Of a stretch of 64,000 nt of DNA, positions 9,703-18,460 are shown one piece after another. The notes under the pieces are model-generated. The model saw nothing but the letters and a program-made list of their open reading frames with translations. It had not been told where the DNA came from and did not search any database. The position numbers were made by a program, and so were the translations under genes. This stretch comes from a bacterium D16-34 (lineage in GTDB: Bacteria; Actinomycetota; Coriobacteriia; Coriobacteriales; Eggerthellaceae): assembly GCA_003612515.1 (NCBI GenBank), contig RAZB01000001.1, positions 1-64,000 on the forward strand, in the 5' to 3' direction. The stretch's first letter is position 1, and each line of letters starts with the position of its first letter.

Positions 9703-10758
9703 CTATTGCAACCTATTCACAAACCAATCGGCCATAGATATCAAAAGATCGCGAGCATCTGTCTGTGCCACCTGCTCGACCAAAGACTGTTTTGCCTGTT
9801 CAGTTAAGCGTGAGGCGTAGTCGCGAGCATATTGAATGCTGCCCGTCTTTTCCATGATGTCAACCGCTTCAGCGAGCACCTTTGGATCTTTTTCGTGAGA
9901 AGACAAGATCTCAATTAAACGTGCGCGATCCTGATCGTTTGCGTGCTGAATTGCATGCACCACGACCAACGTGCGCTTGCCTTCGGTGATGTCGTTACGG
10001 AAGTCTTTTTTCGTACTTTCCTCTGACCCTATAAGGTTCAGCAAGTCATCTTGAATTTGGAATGCAAGACCAGTGGCAAGCCCATATTGGCGAAGCGCTT
10101 CGATCTCTTTGTCAGTACCACCACCCACAATAGCTCCAACAGCAAGCGGCACCGCACCTGAATAATGCGCGGTTTTGTGAGTTGCCATAACCAGGTAGTC
10201 ATCGGGAGTGATGTCATATCGACCATCACGCGCCCAGCCAATATCAAGCGCCTGTCCTTCAATGGTGCGACGCGTCATATTAATAAGCTCAGAAATCACG
10301 CGCACTTTTGTTGTGTCATCGAGACTATCATCATCAACAACTGTACCATTAACCGTAGAAAGCGCCAGGTCGCCTACGTTGATAGCAATACCCAAACCCT
10401 CACTTAAGTGCATACAAGGCTTGCCACGACGAAGCTCAGCCTCATCGGCTATGTCATCGTGGATGAGCGCTGCGGTATGAAAATGCTCAATTGCAGCAGC
10501 GGCTGAAGTGGCCTTATCCATATCGCCACCAACTGCTCTGCACGCTGCAAAACAAATGAGAGGACGGTGTCGTTTACCAGCATTTTCGCTATAGCTTTTC
10601 AGCGGGTCGTACAAATAACGATCCATGTCCGGATGTGACCCCTGGGGAATAAATGTATTCACTAAATCGCCAACAGGATCAGCAAAATGTGCAAGATACG
10701 ATTCAAATGTTGCAGGATAATCAGATGCAGATTCTATAATTGAATTGATAGTATCCAT
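9703..10758 (-). CDS. polyprenyl (trans-isoprenyl diphosphate) synthase
   Basis: This enzyme condenses isopentenyl diphosphate with an allylic diphosphate to build trans isoprenoid chains. The first aspartate-rich motif DDIAD is at residues 101-105, followed by RRGKP; the second is DDLLN at 237-241, with the usual KKDFRNDITEGKRT stretch after it. The 351-residue length is typical. The product chain length (farnesyl, geranylgeranyl or the longer menaquinone side chain) cannot be read safely from sequence; in a menaquinone-using anaerobe any of these is possible. The start has AAGAAAG as a modest ribosome-binding site. The gene leads a two-gene unit with the peptidoglycan-binding protein. Confidence 0.93.
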   Translation of the reverse strand: MDTINSIIESASDYPATFESYLAHFADPVGDLVNTFIPQGSHPDMDRYLYDPLKSYSENAGKRHRPLICFAACRAVGGDMDKATSAAAAIEHFHTAALIHDDIADEAELRRGKPCMHLSEGLGIAINVGDLALSTVNGTVVDDDSLDDTTKVRVISELINMTRRTIEGQALDIGWARDGRYDITPDDYLVMATHKTAHYSGAVPLAVGAIVGGGTDKEIEALRQYGLATGLAFQIQDDLLNLIGSEESTKKDFRNDITEGKRTLVVVHAIQHANDQDRARLIEILSSHEKDPKVLAEAVDIMEKTGSIQYARDYASRLTEQAKQSLVEQVAQTDARDLLISMADWFVNRLQ

Positions 10759-10875
10759 GAGCGCTTTCTTGTGTTGTCGTGTGCTAGTTCAACTGACCAT
10801 GGTACCACAACGAAAGAGCCAAGATATGCGCACTTGATGCTCAATAATGAATTTAGTATTAATCGTGCATATTAC

Positions 10876-10901
10876 AAAAAAGCGCCCAACAGGCGCTTTT
10901 T
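10876..10901 (-). terminator. terminator of tRNA-Leu
   Basis: The stem AAAAAGCGCC/GGCGCTTTTT with loop CAACA starts 14 bp past the CCA end of tRNA-Leu on the minus strand and ends in a T-run. The symmetrical A and T tracts mean it could act in both directions. Confidence 0.75.
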
Positions 10902-10914
10902 GAAATTGATGAAC

Positions 10915-10999
10915 TGGTAGGAGCGATGGGACTCGAACCCATAAGCCTTGCGGCGGCGGATTTTAAGTCCGCTGCGTCTGCCAATTCCGCCACGCTCCC
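10915..10999 (-). tRNA. tRNA-Leu (anticodon UAA)
   Basis: The full cloverleaf can be folded by eye. The acceptor stem is GGGAGCG/CGCTCCT with discriminator A and an encoded CCA. The anticodon loop CTTAAAA has anticodon UAA on a GCGGA/TCCGC stem, the long class II variable arm is CGCCGCAAGGCTT, and the T arm is ATGGG-TTCGAGT-CCCAT. It reads UUA and UUG codons. Confidence 0.97.
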
Positions 11000-11089
11000 A
11001 AATTATCAACGCAGACTATAGTATCAAACTTCGTCAAGACAAACCACTAAGAGTTGGTAAACGTTTTAGACTTACAGACCACGGCTGCC

Positions 11090-12049
11090 TTATAAAACCT
11101 CACCATGCGCTTCAGCCAAAACAATGCCTTGCAAAATGTCGGATTCGCTTACCACAAATTCCGAGACATCAAACAGATCCATTACCGTTTGCAAAATGAG
11201 CATTCCTGCAATAATAACCGGTGCCCGTCCTGGATCAAGACCCACAACCTCTGCACGCTGCGCAGTTGGCAAGGCTGCTAGCTTTTGCTCAACTAAGTCA
11301 ACATCTTGCCTGCTCACGCGAGCACCATGCACCCGCTTTGTATCATATACCACCATTTCTTCACGTATAGATACGACCGTTGTTGCAGTCCCGGCAACAC
11401 AAACAACTTTGTCAGGAACCGCCCCTTCGCCTGCAAGCTCTGCAAAAAAAGGTTGCATCGTTTCGCGAATCCAGGTGCGCGCTTGGCTTATTTCTTCTTC
11501 GGTTGGTGGATCGGCGAAGAAAAACTTTTCTGTTACGCGACGGCATCCAACATCAAAAGAGTGCGCGCGCAAAACGCGCCCTCCAGCTTGTCCAACGATA
11601 ACCTCAGTTGAACCGCCACCAATATCAACTACAGCAATTTGCTCATAAGGAAAGCTACTAGAAACACCAGCAAATGAAAGCTCTGCTTCTCGCTCTCCTG
11701 GAATAATGATCAATCGAACACCCAATTGCTCAATACGCTTGATAAAATCTGTGCCATTTTGCGCATCGCGAGCCGCCGAGGTTGCCATAGCAATAATCGG
11801 AATAGAACGGCCATACGCAACTTCTTGCTCTTTTGCGAGGCAAAGATAGTTCTTTATAGCGTCCTCAGCACGCGCTATTGCGCTTTCTTTCAAGACGCCT
11901 GTCGCATCTACATCTTCGCCCAAATTGACAATAGTATATGCTCGCTCAACGTCTTGTACTGACCCATCACTTAACACATCAGCAATCAGCATTCGGCAGG
12001 TAACAGTACCAATATCAATAGCGCCAAAACGTCCAGGTTGTAAGGTCAT
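11090..12049 (-). CDS. Ppx/GppA-family exopolyphosphatase
   Basis: This protein belongs to the actin-fold phosphatases that degrade polyphosphate or pppGpp. Motifs seen are the phosphate-1 loop GAIDIGTVTCRML at the N-terminus, the phosphate-2 loop VVDIGGGSTEVI near residue 145, and VAGTATTVVSI near residue 218. At 319 residues it is the short actinobacterial form, without the C-terminal HD domain of E. coli Ppx. The ATG overlaps the stop of the upstream division gene as ATGA, so the two are translationally coupled. A link to the (p)ppGpp enzyme at 50-52 kb is functional rather than positional. Polyphosphatase versus pppGpp-ase activity cannot be told from sequence. Confidence 0.9.
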   Translation of the reverse strand: MTLQPGRFGAIDIGTVTCRMLIADVLSDGSVQDVERAYTIVNLGEDVDATGVLKESAIARAEDAIKNYLCLAKEQEVAYGRSIPIIAMATSAARDAQNGTDFIKRIEQLGVRLIIIPGEREAELSFAGVSSSFPYEQIAVVDIGGGSTEVIVGQAGGRVLRAHSFDVGCRRVTEKFFFADPPTEEEISQARTWIRETMQPFFAELAGEGAVPDKVVCVAGTATTVVSIREEMVVYDTKRVHGARVSRQDVDLVEQKLAALPTAQRAEVVGLDPGRAPVIIAGMLILQTVMDLFDVSEFVVSESDILQGIVLAEAHGEVL

Positions 12050-12933
12050 TCTGCTTCCGTTTCAAGTGATTCTTGCGCATCGCCAACGCCAAAAACTACA
12101 TCCAAAAATGGCGAATACCATGTTTGTGGTGCGGGGACACTTCCTGCTACCACATTGGCTACGAAGGGATCCTCGGCCTCTTCTAGGTCAATACCGCGAA
12201 CATTGGCCGTTTCTTCGCCTTCTTTGATCCAGCCGAGTTCTTCATGCGCACGCGCTTCAATGCCTGATTGAGTCTGCAAGTCGGCCACATCTGCTGCTAA
12301 TCGAGCATTGCGTTGCTCAAGAGCCGCATACTCAGCTTGCAGTTGGTCATGCTCGCGTGAAGCAATATAGAGATCTTTTGCGGGTTGATACAAAAACACC
12401 CACGACAAGGCAAGCACAGCAGCAATAGTGCCAAGAACGACCGGCGCTTTAATCAAGTGTTGTTTTGTGCCCAAAAAACCAAAGCGACGCTTTGCTGTTG
12501 ATCGTGAAGTACTTTGCTGCATGCGAGCTGCCTGTTTATGCTTGGAGCCCATCTGCGCTTTATAAAGCGCTGCACGCGGAGCTCCATCAGCTGAAGCGGG
12601 CGAATCTGAGCCATATTGCTTATTAAAGCGCGCCTCGGCTTTCTTTTTCGTGCGATTGCGCTTTTTCGATTGCGCTTTTTTGGCGCTCGCTTTTTTGGAG
12701 CCTTTTTGTGTTCCTCTGCTTGAGGTGGCGCCAGCTTCATCTTCTGCGCAATCTTGCTCGTAATCATCTGGACCATATACGGCAATCATTCCCAATGATT
12801 TTGATGAAGAACTTCTGCGCGAACGCGATGAAGGCGCACTTCCAAATCCGTCAACCAATGAAGGCACACGAGTAGACCCGACGCTGCTGCGTCGTGCTTC
12901 GTCAAACGAAAGTATATTCGTCTTTTTTGCCAA
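12046..12933 (-). CDS. DivIC/FtsB-like septum formation initiator protein
   Basis: This 295-residue bitopic protein is predicted to act in the divisome. A long basic, Ser/Lys-rich cytoplasmic region (residues 1-~165, with clusters such as KKASAKKAQSKKRNRTKKK) precedes one membrane segment (APVVLGTIAAVLALSWVFLY). After that comes a heptad-rich coiled coil (HDQLQAEYAALEQRNARLA) and the DivIC-type motif AHEELGWIKEGE. A TTG start at 12933 is chosen because AAAGGAG lies nine bases upstream; a longer reading frame from 13014 lacks support. The long basic cytoplasmic tail is typical of actinobacterial members rather than Bacillus ones. The stop overlaps the next gene's ATG. Confidence 0.88.
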   Translation of the reverse strand: MAKKTNILSFDEARRSSVGSTRVPSLVDGFGSAPSSRSRRSSSSKSLGMIAVYGPDDYEQDCAEDEAGATSSRGTQKGSKKASAKKAQSKKRNRTKKKAEARFNKQYGSDSPASADGAPRAALYKAQMGSKHKQAARMQQSTSRSTAKRRFGFLGTKQHLIKAPVVLGTIAAVLALSWVFLYQPAKDLYIASREHDQLQAEYAALEQRNARLAADVADLQTQSGIEARAHEELGWIKEGEETANVRGIDLEEAEDPFVANVVAGSVPAPQTWYSPFLDVVFGVGDAQESLETEAE

Positions 12934-13081
12934 CGGAAATGGCTCCTTTGCGCATTGGGTGTAGTTATAGTTCGTTTGATGCAAGAAGCTGTTATTTAGA
13001 ATACCACAGCACAACCATTTTTTCGCTCAGCTTTTGCCGCATTGTAAGAAACATCGGCACAAACAGTAACGGTTTTGATAT

Positions 13082-15058
13082 TTAGTTTGACTGCGCCTCC
13101 AAAACATCTATGGCTTCACCAAGCGATCTCATGATGTTTCGCCTGGAAAGCGCACCGATCAGTTTACCATCGCGAATAACCGGCACCTTTTTAATGCGTT
13201 TGGTTGCAAACAGAGCGCATACCTCATCAAGCGGCGTATCCCATGAAACCGAAACCACTCGCTTTGTAGCAACAGCCATCACGTTGAGATTCATCAAGTC
13301 TTTAAGACGCGAAATGGATGTTTCGTCATCGGTATAGCGATAAATATTAAGCGTTGAGTCTAAGAGCGAAATTTCGGTCTTGCCCAAATAGCTTGCAACA
13401 TCGCCATCAGAGACAAAGCCAACCAAATCACCTGCGGCGTTAACTACCGGCACCCCACTGGTTTGGTTTTTGTCCATCAAGCGAATTACATCTTTCATAG
13501 TCGCTGTGTCCAATGCGCACACCGGCTCGCGATTCATCACATCTACCGCGCGATAAATCCTATCTTCGCCAAAATTCTCCTCGGTGGTTGCATCAGCGAC
13601 GACGCCATCAATACCAGCTGCATAATCAGTCAGCTCTTCTCCTCGCTCTACTGAGCCAGCACTTGCTTGCGCAGGTGCTTTTTTCTCACGAGCGAAGAAG
13701 ATGATGACCAAAGCCGCTATACACATTAGCCCAAAGGTTGTGATATATGCCATATGGTCGCCCAAATACGACTGCTCAAATGCAGAAGCATTTGGAGCTA
13801 GGAGCGGTGCGAGCGCTGATACAGAAACCAAAACCGCAGTACCAAACGATCCAGCCACTTGATTCATAGTGTTAGAGAGCGCTTGTGCATGTTGTATCAC
13901 GCGATTGTCGAGCGAATTGACGCCCCAGGTATTAAGCGGAGTCATCGTGAATTGCAGACCAACAACCAATGTCGTATAGGTAAGCACCACCGTAATAAAG
14001 TTTGCGTCAATCCCCAAACGAGCCAAGCCAGATGCGCCTAAAACAGCAACGACAACACCAGGAACTGCAATTTTTCGCACGCCGAAACGGTCGAACAAGC
14101 GGCCGCTAATCAGTCCCATAAAAGCACCAATTACCGCACCAGGCAGCATCGCTAAACCTGACATAGTTGCCGTAAAGCCCAAAATACCCTGGATATACAG
14201 CGGAGTAATGACTTCGGTACCCATAAGTGCTGCTTGCACAATAATGACAACCAAAGCCGCAGTTGCATACTTTCGCGTTTTTAAAATGCGCACATTTAAC
14301 ATGGGCTGCTCAAGGGTTAACTGGCGGCGAACATAGCACGCAACCAGTACAATACCAACACCGATGAGCCCTAATGTGATCAGCATGTTATCCGTAGAGG
14401 CAAAGGTCGAGAAACCATAAAGCAAACTCACTAAACCAAGTGTGGAAAGCACAACCGATACCACATCGAAACTTGTTCGAGCAAAATTGCCATAGTTGCG
14501 AAGCACACGTGCAGCAAAGATAACAACTATCACACCAAGTAAGGTTATTAACGCAAAAAGCATGCGCCAGCCGATGCTATCAACGAGCAAACCAGAAAGA
14601 GATGGACCGACCGCCGGCGCAAACCCAATAATGAGACCGATTACACCCATTGCGGTTCCGCGTTTTTCGCGCGGGAACACCAACAAGATCACGGTAAACA
14701 CCATCGGCATAACCGCACCCGTACAAGCAGCTTGCAAAATGCGACCGAGCAATATCACCCAAAAATTCGGCGCGATTGCCGCCAAAAAGCTTCCAACCGT
14801 AAAGACGGAAAGCGCACTAATAAACAGTTGTCTTGTGGTAAAACGTCCGACCAAATAGGCCGACAAAGGAATAATAACTGCCTCAACCAATGCATAGACT
14901 GACGTAAGCCACTGTGCTGTTGTTGCACTCACGCCCATATTAGCCATAATTGCTGGAAGCGCTGGCGAAAGCATCGTCAGATTCAAGACCGCCAAAAGCG
15001 TTCCTGTGAGCAGAACGCCAACCATCACTAATTCTTTTCTTCCTACACCTAATGCCAT
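13082..15058 (-). CDS. MFS (DHA2-type) transporter fused to a C-terminal CBS-domain pair
   Basis: Residues ~5-480 form a major facilitator of the multidrug:H+ DHA2 type: the N-terminus has LNLTMLSPALPAIMANMGVS, motif A-like YLVGRFTTRQLF, and motif C-like GLIIGFAPAVGPSLSGLL. Residues ~502-650 hold two CBS domains (VMNREPVCALDTATMKDVIRL with SGVPVVNAAGDLVGFVSDGD, then LMNLNVMAVATKRVVSVSWD with KVPVIRDGKLIGALSRRNIM). CBS pairs bind adenine nucleotides or S-adenosylmethionine in other proteins, so ligand gating of transport is a reasonable inference. The start at 15058 is set by AGGAG eight bases upstream; a longer frame from 15094 would contain this site. The substrate is unknown. It is followed on the same strand by the DivIC-like gene, about 150 bp away. 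Confidence 0.9.
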   Translation of the reverse strand: MALGVGRKELVMVGVLLTGTLLAVLNLTMLSPALPAIMANMGVSATTAQWLTSVYALVEAVIIPLSAYLVGRFTTRQLFISALSVFTVGSFLAAIAPNFWVILLGRILQAACTGAVMPMVFTVILLVFPREKRGTAMGVIGLIIGFAPAVGPSLSGLLVDSIGWRMLFALITLLGVIVVIFAARVLRNYGNFARTSFDVVSVVLSTLGLVSLLYGFSTFASTDNMLITLGLIGVGIVLVACYVRRQLTLEQPMLNVRILKTRKYATAALVVIIVQAALMGTEVITPLYIQGILGFTATMSGLAMLPGAVIGAFMGLISGRLFDRFGVRKIAVPGVVVAVLGASGLARLGIDANFITVVLTYTTLVVGLQFTMTPLNTWGVNSLDNRVIQHAQALSNTMNQVAGSFGTAVLVSVSALAPLLAPNASAFEQSYLGDHMAYITTFGLMCIAALVIIFFAREKKAPAQASAGSVERGEELTDYAAGIDGVVADATTEENFGEDRIYRAVDVMNREPVCALDTATMKDVIRLMDKNQTSGVPVVNAAGDLVGFVSDGDVASYLGKTEISLLDSTLNIYRYTDDETSISRLKDLMNLNVMAVATKRVVSVSWDTPLDEVCALFATKRIKKVPVIRDGKLIGALSRRNIMRSLGEAIDVLEAQSN

Positions 15059-15118
15059 ATGCACCACTCCTATGCTCAAATATCTCGCGTGCAAAACGCC
15101 TCTTCGTCACCTTATGAC

Positions 15119-15156
15119 AACTTCGCCTTCCCACGAGTCTGTGAAAAGGCGAAGTT
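15119..15156. other. 11-bp inverted repeat upstream of the MFS-CBS gene
   Basis: The arms AACTTCGCCTT (15119-15129) and AAGGCGAAGTT (15146-15156) are perfectly complementary with a 16-base loop. No T-run follows on either strand. It lies between the DtxR-type regulator gene and the MFS-CBS gene, in the probable leader of the latter. It could be a terminator without a T-run, a leader hairpin or an operator; the sequence cannot decide. Confidence 0.4.
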
Positions 15157-15231
15157 AAGATTCTACTAGATTATGCAGATTTTAAGCGCGGCACATTTCG
15201 GCAAATGGCGCAACGAAACAGTGCGAAAATA

Positions 15232-15612
15232 CTACAGGTTCAATCCCGCAATGTAGCTGCGCCACTTTTCGAACGATTCATCAGAAATAGCATGCTCCAT
15301 CATGCACGCCTCCGCCTCAGCTCGCTCAGGCTCTATGCCTAAGGCTTTCGTAAGGAAGGCAAAAAGCATCTGATGCCGATCGAGCACAGCAGATCCATAA
15401 GCATATCCGGTCTCAGTCAGCGTAATGTCTCCATAGTAAGGCTGATCAGCTAAGCCTTTTTCTTTTAAGACGCCCACGGCTTTGTTTACCGACGCTTTCG
15501 AGACACCCATTTTGGCCGCGAGATCAACCGAACGAACAGCTGTATCCGCGGAACCCCCGAGCATCACTAGAGCTTCCAAGTAATCTTCGTACGACTTTGA
15601 CATCTTTTCCAC
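15232..15612 (-). CDS. DtxR/MntR-family metal-dependent regulator
   Basis: This 126-residue protein has an N-terminal winged helix (SKSYEDYLEALVML, VRSVDLAAKMGVSKASVNKAVGVLKEKGLADQ) and a helical dimerization/metal domain with GSAVLDRHQMLFAFLTKALGI and CMMEHAISDESFEKW. The latter matches the HEx2H-like ligand pattern of MntR/IdeR (His, Glu, Cys and Met side chains). It lacks the SH3-like third domain of DtxR, so it is of MntR/short type. A GTG at 15612 is the best start because AGGAGG lies six bases before it. Its position next to the iron-transport cluster suggests it senses Fe2+ or Mn2+ and controls those genes; the palindromes at 19141-19159 and 18362-18395 are candidate targets. Confidence 0.88.
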   Translation of the reverse strand: MEKMSKSYEDYLEALVMLGGSADTAVRSVDLAAKMGVSKASVNKAVGVLKEKGLADQPYYGDITLTETGYAYGSAVLDRHQMLFAFLTKALGIEPERAEAEACMMEHAISDESFEKWRSYIAGLNL

Positions 15613-15674
15613 AGAGCGCCTCCTCAATACTAGCGCCTATGGTAGCACAAAGGCCTGAGCGAGACACATTCCTG

Positions 15675-15881
15675 TCACAGCTCATGTTTCATGTGCGCAC
15701 AACCGCTGCAACCACCACAGCTACCTGAGCAGCCACATCCTGATAAGCCGCCCGACGTGTCCTTGTCGGCATGGCAATCACAAAGCCCCTTTTTGACCAG
15801 CCGCTTCACCGCAAGAAGTGCCAATACCACAATAATTAAGCCGAGCACCACGGTGGCGGGAGTTATTTCTAATGGCATCAT
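15675..15881 (-). CDS. FeoB-associated Cys-rich membrane protein
   Basis: This 68-residue protein has one membrane helix (VVLGLIIVVLALLAV) followed by a cytoplasmic tail packed with Cys (CDCHADKD, CGCSGSCGGCSGCAH). This is the pattern of the small FeoB-associated family found beside feoB in Gram-positive anaerobes, thought to help iron delivery or oxidoreduction at the transporter. It lies downstream of feoB beyond a strong terminator, so it may need its own promoter. A GAGGG ribosome-binding site precedes the ATG. Confidence 0.85.
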   Translation of the reverse strand: MMPLEITPATVVLGLIIVVLALLAVKRLVKKGLCDCHADKDTSGGLSGCGCSGSCGGCSGCAHMKHEL

Positions 15882-15941
15882 ATTTCAATCCCTCTTTAAT
15901 GCTTTACAAGATTTGTAGTGTTTTGTTGCATGTGGCTGCTC

Positions 15942-15983
15942 AAAAAGGGTGCACACTGGAAAAGCTTTACAAGGTGTGCACCC
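15942..15983 (-). terminator. intrinsic terminator of feoB
   Basis: A perfect 10-bp stem GGGTGCACAC/GTGTGCACCC with a 17-base loop begins 10 bp after the feoB stop codon and is followed on the minus strand by TTTTTG. Confidence 0.8.
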
Positions 15984-15993
15984 ATATCACTCA

Positions 15994-18336
15994 TTAAGCT
16001 GCGCTTTGATGAGCCTTCTTAAGCGTGCGCGATTCTTTGGTTTCGTAATTTGGCGTTGGCCTAAAGATGAGATAGAGCATCCCAACTGCAACCGCGATGG
16101 CTACAACCGTCCAGAAATTGAAACCAACTTCGCCAACAACAAGACCACCAAGCTGATAGATCATCAAGCCGACGCACCAGGCAAATACAGTCATGTATCC
16201 AATGGCTGCCCATGTCCATTTTGCAGACATCATCTGACGACGAATCGTGCCGATAGCAGCAAAGCACGGAGCGCACAACAGATTGAACGCGCAAAATGCC
16301 ATGATTGCAACTGAGGAGCCGCCCATTAACGCTGCAAATGAAGCCCACAACGACGGATCGGTCTCTCCCACTTCGCCCAAGCTCGTGATAATACCAACCG
16401 TGGCAACCACGTTTTCTTTCGCAACCAAACCGGTGATGGTAGTAACCGTTGATTCCCAATTACCAAATCCAAGTGGCGCAAAAATCCATGCCAACAGATT
16501 GCCCAGGCCAGCCATAAGCGAATACTGAATATAGTCATCCATTTCTGTATCAAGCAGCCCAAATGAGCCTTCGTACATGCCGAAGTTGAGTAAAAACCAG
16601 ATAACCATAGAGGACAAGAAGATAATCGTTCCAGCTTTAACAACATAGCTCTTAACGCGCTCCCACATTGATAAGAGTACATTTTTTACCGTCGGCAGGT
16701 GGTATTGCGGAAGCTCCATGATAAAGGGAGCAGCTTCTCCCGCAAAAGCTTTCAGTTTCTTGAGCATGATGCATGAGATAATAATGGCGAATAATCCTAA
16801 GAAGTAAAATACTGGAGCAACCCACCACGTAGCCTCATAATCGCCACCTGCCAGAGCGCCAAACACCAATGCGATAATCGGCAATTTTGCACCGCAGGGG
16901 ATCATCGTTGTGGTCATGATAGTCATGCGACGATCTTTTTCGTTTTCAATAGTCTTGGTTACCATAACAGCAGGCACACCACAGCCAGACGCAATCAGCA
17001 TAGGTATAAACGACTTACCCGAAAGTCCGAATCGGCGGAATATGCGATCCATGATGAAGGCAACACGCGCCATATATCCGCAGCCTTCTAAAAAGCCCAG
17101 CAGAATAAAGAGCACGATAATCTGCGGAATGAAGCCGATTACTGCGCCTACACCAGCAATAATGCCATCGAGAATCAAACTCGTAAGCCAAGGTGCGCAG
17201 TCAATCGATTCGAGCCATTCGCCCACGACAACGGGAACGCCAACATGGTAAATGCCATATTCAGCAGGATCAGGCTCTTCAAGTTCGCCAGCCTCAAATG
17301 CTGCCACACCCTCAGAGGTCTCTAAAATGCCTTCGAATTCTTCGACAGCAGCTTCATACTGTTCAGTTCCGGTATAGAGCCAACCGTCGCCAAACAGACC
17401 ATCGTTTGCCCAGTCGGTTACCAACGTACCAACGGTGGAAACCGAGATGTAGTACACCAAAAACATGATGATCACGAAGATCGGCAAACCCAAAACACGA
17501 TTGGTGACAATCTTGTCGATCTTTTGCGTCATAGTCTCAGTCTGCGGCTTACGCTCAACGCACTTATCGCACACCTCAGCAATATTTTCATAACGCTCAT
17601 TGGTGATAATAGACTCAATGTCTTCGTCTTCTACAGCCTCAAGTCCATCGCGAATTGCCGCTATAGCTGAGATTTTGCTCGCATCAAGGTTCAGCGAATC
17701 AATGGTTTTTTGTTCGCCCTCCAAAAGCTTAATGGCATACCAGCGCACAGAACGACCAGCAATGGCGTTGCCTGCACAATCGATTACTTTGGCCAAAGAT
17801 TCTTCGACAGCATTTGAGAAGCGCATCTGCGATGCAGGTGAGATCGCTTTTTTCGCCTGCTCTATTGCAGCTTGCATCAGCTCTTTAACGCCGCGTCCGC
17901 GCAACGCAGAGATGGGAACAATCGGGCACCCCAACTCTTGTGAAAGCGTATCAACATCAATGTGATCGCCATTTTTCTATACCAGATCCATCATGTTAAG
18001 CGCAATAACCACCGGAATTCCCACGTTAATGATTTGAGTTGTGAGATATAAGTTGCGCTCAAGGTTCGTTGCGTCAACCAAATTAACGACAACATCAGGC
18101 TGAGAGCTTAATAAATACTCACGTGTAACAACCTCTTCAGGCGAATAAGGAGACAGTGAGTACACTCCCGGCAAGTCCGTGATAGTCACGTCTTTATCGA
18201 CAGAGTACTTACCTTCTTTTTTCTCAACGGTGACACCAGGCCAGTTGCCAACATATTGGCTTGCACCCGTGAGATCGTTGAACAGTGTCGTCTTGCCGCA
18301 ATTAGGATTGCCGGCAAGGGCTACATTGATTCCCAT
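15994..18336 (-). pseudogene. feoB: ferrous iron transporter B, interrupted by an in-frame amber codon
   Basis: FeoB imports Fe2+ and joins a cytoplasmic G domain to a large membrane domain. The N-terminal piece (17977-18336, 119 residues) holds the P-loop GNPNCGKTT, the switch region GVTVEKKEG, DLPGVYSLSPYSPEE and the NMMD guanine-specificity motif. It then meets TAG at 17977-17979. In the same frame, without any shift, the protein resumes (KNGDHIDVDTLSQELG) and continues to a normal end at 15994, with GRGVKELMQ, the membrane motif IPMLIASGCGVPAVM and MTTTMIPCGAKLP. Total length would be 780 residues, which is normal. TAG is an ordinary stop elsewhere here (tadA, flp), so read-through is not expected. 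It could be a real nonsense mutation, a sequencing error, or two separately translated halves. Confidence 0.85.
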
Positions 18337-18361
18337 CTTCGTCCTTTCTGGATATATTCTT

Positions 18362-18395
18362 GAGTTAACCGCTAATTGTTAGCTGTAGTTAACTC
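18362..18395. promoter_or_regulatory. nested palindrome in the feoA-feoB gap, candidate operator or leader hairpin
   Basis: Outer arms GAGTTAAC (18362-18369) and GTTAACTC (18388-18395) enclose inner arms GCTAA (18371-18375) and TTAGC (18379-18383). It lies just upstream of the feoB ribosome-binding site. The GTTAAC core is shared with the palindrome upstream of the operon at 19141-19159, which suggests the same DtxR-type regulator, but this is inference. Confidence 0.4.
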
Positions 18396-18401
18396 CAACT
18401 C

Positions 18402-18423
18402 AAACAAAAAGCGCCGAGCGCTT
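18402..18423 (-). terminator. weak terminator-like hairpin between feoA and feoB
   Basis: On the minus strand AAGCGC-TCG-GCGCTT is followed by TTTGTTTG. The stem is only six pairs with a three-base loop, so it may give partial termination or protect the feoA message end. It lies 38 bp after the feoA stop. Confidence 0.4.
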
Positions 18424-18460
18424 ACTATGATGTCTCTCTCGTGAAAGCACATTCGCCTTA

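Noticed and set aside
17977-17979. Pyrrolysine or other read-through of the TAG inside feoB
   Set aside because: TAG ends several other normal genes in this window and no recoding gene set is seen; a mutation or sequencing error is simpler.
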